DNA of 64,000 nt from Paenibacillus wynnii (GTDB lineage: Bacteria > Bacillota > Bacilli > Paenibacillales > Paenibacillaceae): the NCBI RefSeq assembly GCF_030812855.1, contig NZ_JAUSTK010000014.1:1-64000 (forward strand). Reading direction: 5' to 3'. Positions 1 to 8,984 of this stretch are shown here, one piece after another. The position numbers were made by a program, and so were the translations under genes. How positions within the stretch are numbered: the first letter of the stretch is position 1; every line of letters starts with the position of its first letter. The notes below the pieces were generated by a model that saw only the letters and a program-made list of their open reading frames with translations, ran no database searches and was not told the origin of the DNA.

Positions 1-70
1 AGGTTGCCCAATCTTCTGGCAATTCTTTTTTAGTTCCTTTAATGTAATTTCCATTTTTGTCGTTTGCCAT
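1..70 (-). CDS. N-terminal fragment of a small hypothetical protein, cut by the window edge
   Basis: An ATG on the minus strand at 70-68 is preceded by a GAGGT-type ribosome binding site about 8 bases upstream. It opens a frame that runs off the window after 23 codons and begins MANDKNGNYIKGTKKELPED. The composition (Lys, Asn, Gly, Asp) looks like a soluble small protein. I do not recognise the family and no function can be given. The start overlaps the stop of an unconvincing upstream frame (TGATG). Confidence 0.5.
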   Translation of the reverse strand, partial: MANDKNGNYIKGTKKELPEDWAT

Positions 71-904
71 CAGTCAGGACCTCGCTTTCCAACTACTTTA
101 GAACAAATGTTTGTATAACCATTGTACAAAATTTCCTGCAAAAATTTCAATAGGCACGACTTTGTTGCTCTGAAGCAAGAAAAAATTAAGACCGCCCTAT
201 CCATCCCCCACCTACCTTTGGTTAAAGGAAGAGGAATTTCGGGCAACTTGTTAAAGTAAAAACTAGGGATAGTCACATATGTGAATTCTCTATTATAGCC
301 GGGATTATGCTGACCATTTTTCGTGTGATCTTCTTTAATTTCACGGAAGACTTCTTCCGCTGGGTGTAGGCACACAGGATAACTTTAGTGAGCATTTTAG
401 GTTGGCAGCGGTCGCCCGATTACACCGCTAAGGGTAATTCAATAAATCAGCAACGTTCCTTTCGATGGAGCGTCACTCACAATACCTACTGAAATTTGCT
501 CGAAAAAAGGGCTCTTTCTCAAAATCAGTGCTAGACTTTCCGTTTGCTTCACTGTACCGGGGACGATTTCGATCTAACTTCGCCTGATGCTCACCGGGTT
601 TGGGGAATTACGCCTTACAGTAGCCGATTCGGGGTTGCGGACCAGTCCTTCGGCGAATTAGAGGGGAAAATGCCCGCTAATACCGACCGAAACGCCTTTA
701 TTTGAGATGAAAGGGAAAATACCCCTCTAATCTTAGCCATGCCGCCCCTACGAGGTAAATCCTCAAAATTAGCGGGCGAAATCCCTTCTAATTACCCAAA
801 CGGGGTGCCGGGCACAGAAATAGAGGGGGAAAATCCCTCTATTAGGATATAACGGCTTTCTGTCCTTCCCGTCACCTGTCAAGCACGGATTTTGGTGCTG
901 AGCC
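71..904. other. Long gene-poor intergenic stretch
   Basis: About 830 bases with no convincing gene. Frames at 70-375 and 769-1101 on the minus strand exist but lack ribosome binding sites, domains and normal composition. The right part holds the palindromic repeats at 657-845. Nothing else recognisable was seen. Confidence 0.6.
657..845. repeat. Four copies of a ~25-bp palindromic intergenic repeat
   Basis: Near-palindromes lie at about 657-681, 706-731, 768-792 and 819-845. Each has the pattern ATTAGnGGGG-AAAAT-CCCnCTAAT. Each copy can fold as an 8-10 bp hairpin around an A-rich loop. Copies differ by single bases, often in compensating positions on the two arms. They look like a dispersed Paenibacillus-type intergenic palindrome rather than a terminator, because no U-tract follows. 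Confidence 0.6.
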
Positions 905-950
905 AAAAAAAGAGCTGTCTCACTAGCCATTTGTATGGCTTTTGGGACAC
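905..950 (-). terminator. Rho-independent terminator after the siderophore ATPase gene
   Basis: Arms at 916-930 and 935-949 pair (TGTCTCACTAGCCAT with ATGGCTTTTGGGACA, a few mismatches) around a 4-base loop. Reading on the minus strand, a run of seven T follows. It lies 15 bases past the stop of the ATPase gene and would end the permease-permease-ATPase transcript. Confidence 0.7.
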
Positions 951-964
951 CTCCGTTTTTCCAT

Positions 965-1798
965 TTATACAATACCAACGCCCCGAGCCTGCTGAGCAGC
1001 CCGGGCGGCTCGAAGTCTGCTGTTATCATGCGGGATGCATAGAGGGGTTCCGTACAGCGGGTCGGGGATAATTTCACATTTGAGGCGAAAAACCTTTTCA
1101 ATTAACTGCACGTTCACCACTTCACCAGGAAACCCCTGCGCTTCAATCTTACCGTCCCGGATCGCAACGATATGATCGGCATAACGGCAGGCAAGATTGA
1201 TATCATGAAGCACCATGACGATGGTCCGTTGATCGCGGTCGTTCATTTCATAGAGCAAGTCTAGCACTTCGATTTGATGCGTCAAATCCAAGTACGTGGT
1301 CGGCTCATCCAGCAGGATAATCGGTGTCTCCTGCGCCAAGGTCATGGCGATCCATGCCCGCTGCCGCTGGCCACCAGATAGCGAATCGACAGTCCGCTCC
1401 GAGAGTTCACTCATACCGGTCGATTCTAATGCATTTTTCACGATAGCCTCATCTTCACGAGACCACTGCTTAAGCCAGGTTTGATAGGGGTAGCGGCCTT
1501 GTTTGACCAACTGAAGTACCGTTAATCCTTCAGGGGCAGTTGGGCCCTGTGGAAGAATAGCGAGCTTGCGCGCAACTTCCTTTGTGGACATGGCGGCTAT
1601 ATGATCTCCATCTAATAATACTGAACCGTGCTGAGGCTTTAAGAGCCTCGCCATAGAGCGAAGCAGTGTCGATTTACCGCATCCGTTGCTGCCAATGAAT
1701 ACGGTGATTTTTCCTTTCGGAATGGACAGATTTAAATTCTCGAAGATGTAATGGTCTCCGTAGGATAATCCGAGCCCTTTGGCTTCCAACGTACTCAT
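965..1798 (-). CDS. Ferric siderophore ABC transporter, ATP-binding protein (FecE/FepC family)
   Basis: A 277-residue ABC ATPase that powers uptake of an iron-chelate through the two permeases encoded just upstream. Walker A is GSNGCGKST at residues 36-44, the signature LSGGQRQR is near residue 139, and Walker B ends [11 protein letters not shown]. The Tyr-Leu-Asp after the Walker B Glu and the H-loop [12 protein letters not shown] are typical of the FecE/FhuC group, as is the length. It is the last gene of a three-gene minus-strand operon and is followed by a terminator. Expression is probably iron-repressed from the Fur boxes near 3935 and 4000. The exact siderophore cannot be read from the sequence. 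Confidence 0.93.
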   Translation of the reverse strand: MSTLEAKGLGLSYGDHYIFENLNLSIPKGKITVFIGSNGCGKSTLLRSMARLLKPQHGSVLLDGDHIAAMSTKEVARKLAILPQGPTAPEGLTVLQLVKQGRYPYQTWLKQWSREDEAIVKNALESTGMSELSERTVDSLSGGQRQRAWIAMTLAQETPIILLDEPTTYLDLTHQIEVLDLLYEMNDRDQRTIVMVLHDINLACRYADHIVAIRDGKIEAQGFPGEVVNVQLIEKVFRLKCEIIPDPLYGTPLCIPHDNSRLRAARAAQQARGVGIV

Positions 1799-1815
1799 AG
1801 CAGTATTCCTCCTGT

Positions 1816-2862
1816 CTAATAGCGATTTCGGTTACGGTACAGCAGATACATGAAGAACGGTGCGCCAATCGCCGCCGTTAATACACCAGCGGGTACGTCA
1901 CGCGGTAAGAAGGCCGTACGGGCTACCAGATCTGCCACCAGCAAAATTAACGCTCCAAGCAACGCGCTGACCGGAAGCACACTGCCAAAGGATGATCCCA
2001 CAAGCTTACGAGCCATATGCGGTGCCATTAATCCTATAAAGGCAATGGCCCCGCCTATCGCAACGGCAGACCCGGCTAGGGCCACACTTAGAACGATTAA
2101 TATCAAACGATGCTTCTGTACATGGGCACCAGCACTGTTTGCCACATCATCACCAAGCATCTGAATATTGACATTGCGGGCCTGAATCCAAGTGAGCGGC
2201 AGTAAAATCAGCACCCAAGGCAGCAATGTGAGCACATCCTTGTCCCACGAAATACCGTAGATGCTTCCACTCATAAAAATTAAGGAACGATCCGCCAGCT
2301 GCATAGGACCCGAGATAATTAACATATAGGAAACGGACTTAATAGCAGCCGATAAACCTATCCCAATTAGAACTAGCCGCAGCGGTTCAACCCCTTGCTT
2401 CCAGGACAAGACGTACAACAACGCAGTAACGGTGAGCGCTCCACCAATAGAAGCCAGCGGCATCCAATGAATCGACACCGTACCACCCGCCAGGAAAATA
2501 AAAAGAACGGCACCCAGTGAAGCCCCCTCTGTAACTCCTGTTACATCCGGTGAAGCCAAAGGGTTGCGAATAACTCCCTGTAAAATGGCCCCAGCTACTG
2601 CCAATGAAGCACCAATTAACGTCGCAATCATAATTCGCGGCAAACGAAGTTTCTCTACAATAACCTGATCCATGGGCTCTCCACGACCAAACAGTACCTT
2701 TATTACATCAAAGGGCGAGATAAATTGGCTGCCGACGCCTGTGCTGATGATCATAACAGCGATACAAAGCACACCTAACAGAAGAGTAATCCAAACCGCT
2801 TTTTTCTCTATTAAAATAGTAATCTTGGAATTGGCTGATCGAAGTGATTTGTATTTGCCCAT
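1816..2862 (-). CDS. FecCD-family siderophore ABC permease (second subunit)
   Basis: A 348-residue integral membrane protein of the FecCD/BtuC family, which forms the transmembrane channel as a dimer. Visible family blocks are RLPRIMIATLIGASLAVAGAILQG-type sequence near residues 70-95, the NPLASPDVTGVTEGA block, and the C-terminal GLMAPHMARKLVG and LPRDVPAGVLTAAIGAPFF motifs. About nine to ten hydrophobic helices are apparent. A basic 30-residue N-terminal extension precedes the first helix. Its ATG overlaps the stop of the preceding permease gene by one base (TAATG), which implies translational coupling and equal subunit amounts. Confidence 0.93.
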   Translation of the reverse strand: MGKYKSLRSANSKITILIEKKAVWITLLLGVLCIAVMIISTGVGSQFISPFDVIKVLFGRGEPMDQVIVEKLRLPRIMIATLIGASLAVAGAILQGVIRNPLASPDVTGVTEGASLGAVLFIFLAGGTVSIHWMPLASIGGALTVTALLYVLSWKQGVEPLRLVLIGIGLSAAIKSVSYMLIISGPMQLADRSLIFMSGSIYGISWDKDVLTLLPWVLILLPLTWIQARNVNIQMLGDDVANSAGAHVQKHRLILIVLSVALAGSAVAIGGAIAFIGLMAPHMARKLVGSSFGSVLPVSALLGALILLVADLVARTAFLPRDVPAGVLTAAIGAPFFMYLLYRNRNRY

Positions 2863-3842
2863 TACGTTCGTCTGCCTTTCCTAGCAATATATACAAAGAA
2901 TGGTACGCCAATAATCGCGGTCATAACCCCAACAGGAACTTCCTTCGGCATGGCAATGTATCGGGACCCCAAATCGGCCCCCACCAGCAACAATGCACCA
3001 AACACAGCGCTATATGGCAGTATCCAACGGTAATCAGTACCCACCAGATAACGAACGATATGTGGAATGATGATGCCGACAAAAGCGATTGGACCTGCTA
3101 CCGCTACCGAGGCGCCTGCAAGCAGAATAACTGCGACCGCAGCGAGCAATTTAATATGTGCAGTGCTTTGACCGAGTCCCTGTGCAACATCGTCACCCAT
3201 GGCAAGCACATTTAGATGCCGTGAGAGCAGCAAAGCGATGAGCATGCCCGCACCCATATAAGGCCAGACGGTTACCAGTTGATCCATGCCCCTTCCAGCA
3301 ACAGAACCGACCAGCCACACAAGCACCTGATCAAACATTTTGCCGTCGGTTAACATTAGCCCCTGAGTAAGCGAGGCAAAAAAAGCAGTCATCGACGCTC
3401 CCGTCAATGTGATCTTAATTGGAGTCATGCCGCCTCTACCTATGCTTCCCATAAAAAAGACAATACCACCGCTAACAGCCGCACCAATCAGCGCTACCCA
3501 AGTAAAGGCCTGCAACCCTGATATCCCCAGCCACGCTGACGACATAATGATGAAAAAAGTAGCTCCCGAGTTCACTCCGAGCGTACTTGGGGAGGCAATC
3601 GGGTTACGTGTCATAATCTGCATGACTGCCCCGGCAACAGCTAAGCAGGCCCCGACAGAAGCAGCGATAAGTGCTCTTGGAACACGTGTAGTGCGAATGA
3701 TCAAATGTTCGGTACTGCTATTATAGTGGGTGAATGATTCCCATACGGTTCTAAAGGGAACATCCGTAACCCCGAAAATGATACTGCATACAATAACGGC
3801 TGCAAGCGCAGCTATCGAAATCATTAGAAAAATAGTTCTCAT
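2862..3842 (-). CDS. FecCD-family siderophore ABC permease (first subunit)
   Basis: First gene of the minus-strand iron transport operon and heterodimer partner of the next permease. It shows the same FecCD blocks: TRVPRALIAASVGACLAVAGAV-type sequence, NPIASPSTLGVNSGA, GIIIPHIVRYLVG and MPKEVPVGVMTAIIGVPFF. I chose ATG 3842 because AAAGTGG lies just upstream. A GTG at 3851, nine bases earlier, is the alternative. The 5' region holds two Fur boxes shared with the divergent binding-protein gene, so transcription should rise under iron starvation. Confidence 0.92.
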   Translation of the reverse strand: MRTIFLMISIAALAAVIVCSIIFGVTDVPFRTVWESFTHYNSSTEHLIIRTTRVPRALIAASVGACLAVAGAVMQIMTRNPIASPSTLGVNSGATFFIIMSSAWLGISGLQAFTWVALIGAAVSGGIVFFMGSIGRGGMTPIKITLTGASMTAFFASLTQGLMLTDGKMFDQVLVWLVGSVAGRGMDQLVTVWPYMGAGMLIALLLSRHLNVLAMGDDVAQGLGQSTAHIKLLAAVAVILLAGASVAVAGPIAFVGIIIPHIVRYLVGTDYRWILPYSAVFGALLLVGADLGSRYIAMPKEVPVGVMTAIIGVPFFVYIARKGRRT

Positions 3843-3928
3843 AGTATCCACTTTCTTTAAAATAAACTTAAATTTTGAGTCAAGATATGCTCTCGTAGAA
3901 TTTTAGAGTAGACACGTGTTATTGTCAA

Positions 3929-3949
3929 TGATTCTGATAATCATTCTCA
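3929..3949. promoter_or_regulatory. Fur box (left) in divergent iron-transport promoter region
   Basis: TGATAATCATTCTCA at 3935-3949 matches the 7-1-7 Bacillus Fur consensus (TGATAATNATTATCA) at 14 of 15 positions. A further overlapping half-site, TGATTCT, starts at 3929, giving the extended double-site layout. It lies 87 bases upstream of the permease start and is placed to repress the minus-strand operon. Confidence 0.88.
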
Positions 3950-3999
3950 TATTTTTATTGACATAATAACTTTATACCTTTAAAATTTGAAATTACGAG

Positions 4000-4014
4000 T
4001 GATAATGATTCTCA
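4000..4014. promoter_or_regulatory. Fur box (right), upstream of the siderophore-binding lipoprotein gene
   Basis: TGATAATGATTCTCA matches the 7-1-7 Fur consensus with one mismatch. It ends 35 bases before the ATG of the binding protein, overlapping the expected promoter. The identical 15 bases recur at 35843-35857, in front of the Opp-type importer. Confidence 0.88.
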
Positions 4015-4049
4015 AGTACAGATCGCCACACCAATCTTAGGGGGAAAAA

Positions 4050-5075
4050 ATGATGACAGCAAGATGGAAACAAACAAAACGTACACGTACTACCTGGGTG
4101 AGTATACTGGCACTAATTCTAGTCGTGGTGCTATCCGGATGCGGGAATAATGCAGCATCGAACAATACCAGTCAGGCTAACTCCGCAACAACCGATAATT
4201 CGGCCGCAGCTGCAGACAGTGTCGATCAGATGCGTACGGTTAAGCACGCTATGGGCGAGACAGAAATTACAGGAACACCGCTAAAGGTTGTTGTACTGAC
4301 AAACGAAGGTACGGAAGCAGTGTTATCCCTTGGCATAAAACCTGTTGGTGCCGTTAGATCTTGGACGGGCAGCCCCTGGTATGATCACATCAAGGCTGAA
4401 ATGGAAGGCGTTACTGAGGTTGGTGAAGAGAGTCAACCTAACCTTGAGCTGATTGCCGGTCTGCAGCCGGATCTCATTATCGGTAATAAAATGCGCCAGG
4501 AAAAAGTCTACGAGCAATTGAAAGCCATTGCCCCAACCGTTATGGCAGAGGATCTGCGCGGACAATGGCAAAACAACTTCAAGCTTTATGCGGAAGCACT
4601 GGGCAAAACCACTGAGGGCGAAGCACTGATGGCTGCATATGACACTCGGATTGAAGATTTCAAATCAAAAGCCGGTGACAAGCTGAAAGAGACGGTATCC
4701 GTCATTCGTTTTATGGATGGCAAAACACGCGTCTACCATACAAACACATTTTCAGGAATTATTTTTGAGCAAATTGGCTTTGCCCGTACGGATATGACTA
4801 AGAATGCAAAAGACACCTTCGTTGACGAAATTACAAAAGAGCGCCTGCCGGAAGCGGACGCTGACCGTATATTCTACTTCACGTATGAGACCGGTGACGG
4901 AAAAGCGAACCAAACAGAGCAAGAGTGGACCAACGATCCGCTATGGAAAAACCTGAGCGCTGTAAAAAATGGTCAGGCCTATAAAGTCAGTGATGCCATT
5001 TGGAATACTGCCGGCGGTATCAAGGCTGCGAACCTGATGCTTGATGAATTGTATAAGCTTTACGAAATTAAATAA
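4050..5075 (+). CDS. Iron-siderophore-binding lipoprotein (FecB/FepB-type, PBP type III)
   Basis: A 341-residue secreted lipoprotein that captures ferric siderophore outside the membrane and hands it to the FecCD permeases encoded divergently. The N-terminus has basic residues, a hydrophobic core and an LSGC lipobox, then a low-complexity Asn/Ser/Ala linker. The body has the two-lobed periplasmic-binding pattern, including PNLELIAGLQPDLIIGNK, followed by a long backbone helix region. AGGGGGA lies in front of the start; the second ATG, three bases on, is equally possible. Control by the adjacent Fur boxes is expected. A hairpin terminator follows. Confidence 0.93.
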   Translation: MMTARWKQTKRTRTTWVSILALILVVVLSGCGNNAASNNTSQANSATTDNSAAAADSVDQMRTVKHAMGETEITGTPLKVVVLTNEGTEAVLSLGIKPVGAVRSWTGSPWYDHIKAEMEGVTEVGEESQPNLELIAGLQPDLIIGNKMRQEKVYEQLKAIAPTVMAEDLRGQWQNNFKLYAEALGKTTEGEALMAAYDTRIEDFKSKAGDKLKETVSVIRFMDGKTRVYHTNTFSGIIFEQIGFARTDMTKNAKDTFVDEITKERLPEADADRIFYFTYETGDGKANQTEQEWTNDPLWKNLSAVKNGQAYKVSDAIWNTAGGIKAANLMLDELYKLYEIK

Positions 5076-5084
5076 TCAACAATT

Positions 5085-5117
5085 AGAGCCTGCCGTCTCC
5101 ATGGTAAGGCTCTTCTT
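5085..5117 (+). terminator. Terminator of the siderophore-binding protein gene
   Basis: Perfect 7-bp arms AGAGCCT (5085-5091) and AGGCTCT (5107-5113) enclose a 15-base loop, followed by a T-rich tract (TCTTATTTT). It lies 10 bases after the stop codon. Confidence 0.75.
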
Positions 5118-5170
5118 ATTTTCAACCCTCAGATTTCCTTAATATAGGGTCCTTTGGTAGAATGGGATAA

Positions 5171-6016
5171 GCCGCCCAGATCAAATCCATCGGCGCAGAA
5201 CTCATCAGCTTCAAAAAGGAAGAAAATGGCGTTGAGTATATTTGGAATGGAGATACCCAGTATTGGACAGGCCATTCTCCGGTGCTGTTCCCTATTGTAT
5301 GTGCAGTTAATAACGGAGAGATCAAGGTAGACGGCAAATCCTATCCATTAAAAAATCACGGTTTTGTAAGACATAATGAATTCGAGTTAGTTGAAGCGAG
5401 TGAATCACGGGCGGTATACCGTCATACTTATAATGAAACTACATTAGAAATATACCCTTTCAAGTTTGATCTATATATTACATACACGCTCGAAGGCAAT
5501 AAACTGGAGATTGACTATCGGGTGGATAATATCGATGAACAGGAAATCTTCTTCCAACTGGGTACACACCCTGCCTTTAACTGTCCACTGGATGAGGGCG
5601 GCCATATTCAGGATTACTATCTGGAGTTCGAACAGAAGGAAACGCTTGAGCGGCTGTTCATGAATAAATCCAATCAGCTGATTAGTGGAAAGTCAGAGGT
5701 TGTTTTAGAAAATGAGCACATCCTGCCTTTATCCCATGAAATGTTCGAAGAGGGCGCATTGGTATTCCGTAACGTAAACTCTCACAGGGTTGCCTTAAAA
5801 AGCAAAGAATCCACCAAAAGTGTAGTTCTGTCCTATGAAAACTTTCCCTATATGGGTGTGTGGCAGCCAAAAAATGCTCCCTTCGTATGTGTAGAGCCTT
5901 GGCACGGTATCGCGGACGCAGATAATTTCACAGGCGAACTCAAGGATAAGGAAATGATCATCTCCCTGAATCCGGGAGAGAGGTTCAAAAGTTCGTTAAC
6001 CATCGAGGTTAACTAA
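5171..6016 (+). pseudogene. Aldose 1-epimerase family gene lacking its start (5'-truncated)
   Basis: The frame encodes a galactose-mutarotase-like enzyme (aldose 1-epimerase, LacX type) that would interconvert sugar anomers. Recognisable parts are HSPVLFPIV near the N-terminus, NHGFVRHNEFE (conserved His), FQLGTHPAFNCPL and CVEPWHGIADADNF. Family-like coding sequence (IKSIGAELISFKKEENG) continues 37 codons upstream of the first usable start, a GTG at 5282. It ends at an in-frame TAA at 5168-5170, with no ATG, GTG or TTG between. Other frames upstream are also closed. The first 10 or so residues and the start are therefore missing, or the gene starts at a rare codon such as ATC. The GTG start would give 244 residues against about 290 usual for the family. 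The rest shows no stop or frameshift. Confidence 0.7.
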
Positions 6017-6059
6017 CATTATGGCCCCTGACGGGAAGCAGCATATTTACAGTAAAAAG

Positions 6060-6085
6060 GCCTACCGGCAGCGGTAGGCTTTTTT
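6060..6085. terminator. Bidirectional terminator between epimerase and fructokinase genes
   Basis: 8-bp arms GCCTACCG (6060-6067) and CGGTAGGC (6072-6079) enclose a GCAG tetraloop. T6 follows on the plus strand, and A5 before the stem gives a U-run on the minus strand. It serves the two convergent transcripts. Confidence 0.88.
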
Positions 6086-6094
6086 ATCGCCGTT

Positions 6095-7054
6095 TTATTT
6101 GGTTTGCAATAATTCAATTTCTTCAATGGTTCCTAGGGAAGCTATCGCTCCCTTACGGGTTACTGCAAGAGCACCTGCGGCATTGGCAAAAGATATCGCT
6201 GACTTCATGTCCTCTTCAGTCCATTCCGTAATCGGCCGTCCTGCTTCCAGTATTTTATAGATAAACGCACCCATAAATCCGTCGCCCGCTCCCGTTGTAT
6301 CCACTGCAGTTACTCGATATGAGCTTACAATACCCGACAAGGTCTGTGAGTGGAAATAGGTTCCTTCAGCATCCAGTGTAACAAGCAAGAGCTTAATGGG
6401 GAACCGTTCCAGCAGCACGGCTGCCCCCGCTTCCAATGTGTTGCAGTCCGTCAGGAAAAACAGTTCCTCCTGTGAAACCTTGATAACATCAGCTAACATC
6501 AATCCATCTTCCATTGCTTTTCTGGCGTGACAGTCATCCATCCACAGTGCTGGCCTCCAGTTGGGGTCGTAGGTGATAATCGCTCCCTGATTTTTAGCCA
6601 TCAAAACCGCCTGGATCGTAGCCGTATAGGCTGGTTCAGACGTCATGGAGATCGAACCGAAGTGAAAGATCCGTGTTCCACTTAGAAGTTCGTGATCGAC
6701 TTCTTCGAAGGAGAGAGTTTCATCCGCTCCAGGCTGGCGGCAAAAGTGAAACGATCTTTCGCCCTGAGCATCTAGATGTACGAATGCCATGGTAGTATGC
6801 GCCTGGTCCGTAAAGACCAGACCTTTATCGTCTATTCCTTCAACTATAAGCGTATCACGCAAGTAAAGTCCGAAGGGATCATCCCCCACTTTACCGATAA
6901 AAGCTGTTTTTTTACCGAGACGCGACAGGGCAGCCAACACATTGACTGGCGCTCCCCCAGCATTGCGCTCAAACATGGGATTTCCAGCAGGAGACATGTC
7001 TCCCGGCATGAAATCAATCAGAAACTCACCGAGCGCAACCACATCATATACCAT
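6095..7054 (-). CDS. PfkB-family carbohydrate kinase, probable fructokinase
   Basis: A 319-residue ribokinase-fold sugar kinase. It has the N-terminal substrate-binding GGAPVNVLAALSRLG (PfkB signature 1 region) and the C-terminal DTTGAGDGFMGAF (signature 2, with the catalytic Asp of GAGD). Length and spacing fit ATP-dependent fructokinases of the ScrK/bacterial PfkB type. It is the last gene of the minus-strand fructan locus, 53 bases after a MalG-type permease gene. Phosphorylating fructose released by the two GH32 enzymes is the obvious role. Specificity for fructose is inferred from context; a 2-keto-3-deoxygluconate or other sugar kinase cannot be excluded from sequence alone. Confidence 0.88.
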   Translation of the reverse strand: MVYDVVALGEFLIDFMPGDMSPAGNPMFERNAGGAPVNVLAALSRLGKKTAFIGKVGDDPFGLYLRDTLIVEGIDDKGLVFTDQAHTTMAFVHLDAQGERSFHFCRQPGADETLSFEEVDHELLSGTRIFHFGSISMTSEPAYTATIQAVLMAKNQGAIITYDPNWRPALWMDDCHARKAMEDGLMLADVIKVSQEELFFLTDCNTLEAGAAVLLERFPIKLLLVTLDAEGTYFHSQTLSGIVSSYRVTAVDTTGAGDGFMGAFIYKILEAGRPITEWTEEDMKSAISFANAAGALAVTRKGAIASLGTIEEIELLQTK

Positions 7055-7107
7055 ATTCTATGACTCCAATCTTGTTGAAATAAGTTAGCCTGTCACCAAT
7101 CAGATGG

Positions 7108-7947
7108 TTAACCTTTTACCCCTGACATAGTGATTCCCTGGATGTAATAACGCTGTAGAAATAAGAACAGGATCAGAATCGGAACGGTTGATATGGTGCT
7201 TGCCGCCAGAATCTTCGACCAGTCCGTTCCTTCCACCGATGAGAAGGCGGCAATGGCTACCTGAATCATCTGCTTCTTGTCATCATTAATGACTATGAGC
7301 GGCCATAAATAGGAGTCCCAGTTGCCTAGAAAAGTCATCAGACCGAGCGTAATCATCGGAGGTACGGCAGCGGGCAGTACAATGTTGGCAAAAGTGCGTG
7401 GCATAGACGCTCCATCAATTTTGGCCGCTTCCAGAATCTCATCTGGGATTTCCGCGAAAAACTGTCGGAGCAGGAAAATGCCGAAGACAGACAGCATTGA
7501 AGGAATAATCAACGCCTTGTAAGAATTGAGCCAGTCGAAATAATGCATTAGCAAATAGTTAGGAACAAGTGTCACCTCACCCGGAATAATCATGGCTGAC
7601 ATGAATAGGGCAAAGATGACCGCCTTCCCCCGAAAACGGAGCTTAGCGAAAGCAAAAGCCGACATAGAGTTAATCAGTAGTACCAGCACCGTAACGAGCG
7701 AAGCTACCATCAGCGTATTGACGATATAGCGGAGAAACGGGTTACGCTCGTTAAAGATAACATCCTTGAAATTTTGCAGCGTTGGATGTACAGGAACGAA
7801 CAAATGAATATTGAAACTGTTCGCGTATTTGAATAATTCCTCGTAAGGACGCATGGCGCCAGAAATCATCCATATGATCGGTATAATGGAAATGACAGCT
7901 AATATGATCATCGCCGTATATTTTAGAAAGCTTGCAAATCGATTCAT
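7108..7947 (-). CDS. Sugar ABC transporter permease, MalG/CUT1 type
   Basis: A 279-residue inner-membrane permease with about six helices and the cytoplasmic EAA loop (EAAKIDGASMPRTFANIVLPAAVP), the ATPase contact site. It begins 11 bases after the stop of the MalF-type partner. Together with that partner and the lipoprotein encoded at 16106-17431 it makes a CUT1 importer for oligosaccharides, here probably fructo-oligosaccharides or sucrose. No ATPase is encoded in the locus, so a shared MsmK/UgpC-type ATPase elsewhere is presumably used, as is common in Bacillota. Confidence 0.93.
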   Translation of the reverse strand: MNRFASFLKYTAMIILAVISIIPIIWMISGAMRPYEELFKYANSFNIHLFVPVHPTLQNFKDVIFNERNPFLRYIVNTLMVASLVTVLVLLINSMSAFAFAKLRFRGKAVIFALFMSAMIIPGEVTLVPNYLLMHYFDWLNSYKALIIPSMLSVFGIFLLRQFFAEIPDEILEAAKIDGASMPRTFANIVLPAAVPPMITLGLMTFLGNWDSYLWPLIVINDDKKQMIQVAIAAFSSVEGTDWSKILAASTISTVPILILFLFLQRYYIQGITMSGVKG

Positions 7948-7958
7948 GTCAGACCCTC

Positions 7959-8891
7959 CTAGTAATCCTCATTTCTAAACAGCCTCATCTGTACAAGAGA
8001 GATGGCCAGCACAATGGCGAAAAGAATAAATGCCGCAGCCGTTCCGTATCCCATTTGCATTTGCTGGAAAGCCATTTTGTAGATATAGTACACTGCAGTT
8101 TCAGTAGATCCGTTAGGCCCGCCTCCGGTAAGTACAAATATAAGCCCGGAGATTTTGATGGCATCAATCGTAGTAATGATAACTACAAATGCCATAGTCC
8201 GTTTAAGCAGCGGTAGTGTAATGAGGAAGAATTGCTGTATTTTGCTGGCTCCGTCTACTCTGGACGCTTCATATAAATCCTGCGGAATGTTGTTCAACCC
8301 CGCCAGAAAAATAATCATAAAAAAACCGACGGCTTTCCACATCCCGAGCATAATGACCCCGTTCATCGCTGTATCCGGATTCGACAGAAAATTGGTTGTC
8401 GGCAGATGAATCAATTCAAGGAAGTTATTCAAAAGCCCATATTCTTTATTGTAGATCAGCTTGAATACCGTCGCCGCCACCGCTGTCGAAATGACAACAG
8501 GGATGAAATACAGCGTGCGGAATAGACCGGTCATGACAACCTTTTTTTGAATCAACAGCGCCATGCCGAGGGAAATACAGGTCTGAATCGGAATGACAAT
8601 AATTGCAAAATAGAAGGAATGCTTAAGGCTGTTCAGGAAATCCATATCGGTCAACAACGACTTGTAATTGTCCAGGCCAACAAAGCTTTTCGTGGAGCCC
8701 ACCAGGTTATAATTCTGAAAGCTGATTATAAACGCCTGCAGCATCGGGTAGAACACAAAAATAAGTAGTAAAGCGAGAGAAGGAAGTACAAACCACCAGG
8801 CAGTCATTTCCTCACTTTTTTGAAAACGAAACGGTTTTCTTTCACGGGCAGTCTTCGTCGTCGGTTTCGTTGCCGTTACTGTACTTGCCAT
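7959..8891 (-). CDS. Sugar ABC transporter permease, MalF/CUT1 type
   Basis: A 310-residue permease with a 30-residue hydrophilic N-terminus and six predicted helices. The EAA loop is EASRVDGASKIQQFFLITLPLLK. GGAGATGAG precedes the ATG. It lies between the lipoprotein GH32 gene and the MalG-type gene, in one transcription unit with them. It is the heterodimer partner of the MalG-type subunit. Confidence 0.93.
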   Translation of the reverse strand: MASTVTATKPTTKTARERKPFRFQKSEEMTAWWFVLPSLALLLIFVFYPMLQAFIISFQNYNLVGSTKSFVGLDNYKSLLTDMDFLNSLKHSFYFAIIVIPIQTCISLGMALLIQKKVVMTGLFRTLYFIPVVISTAVAATVFKLIYNKEYGLLNNFLELIHLPTTNFLSNPDTAMNGVIMLGMWKAVGFFMIIFLAGLNNIPQDLYEASRVDGASKIQQFFLITLPLLKRTMAFVVIITTIDAIKISGLIFVLTGGGPNGSTETAVYYIYKMAFQQMQMGYGTAAAFILFAIVLAISLVQMRLFRNEDY

Positions 8892-8984
8892 ATTTATCTC
8901 ATCTCCAATTCATCTGCTGCGCCAGCGGGGTATTCCTTATTCTCAGGAGCACTCCGCTGCCCAAGCGGACTTAGTTGCCTGTGG

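Noticed and set aside
70..375. Minus-strand 101-codon frame at the left edge
   Set aside because: No ribosome binding site, no recognisable domain and odd composition; kept only as part of the gene-poor stretch.
769..1101. Minus-strand 110-codon frame overlapping the end of the siderophore ATPase gene
   Set aside because: It runs through the terminator and the palindromic repeats and overlaps a certain gene.
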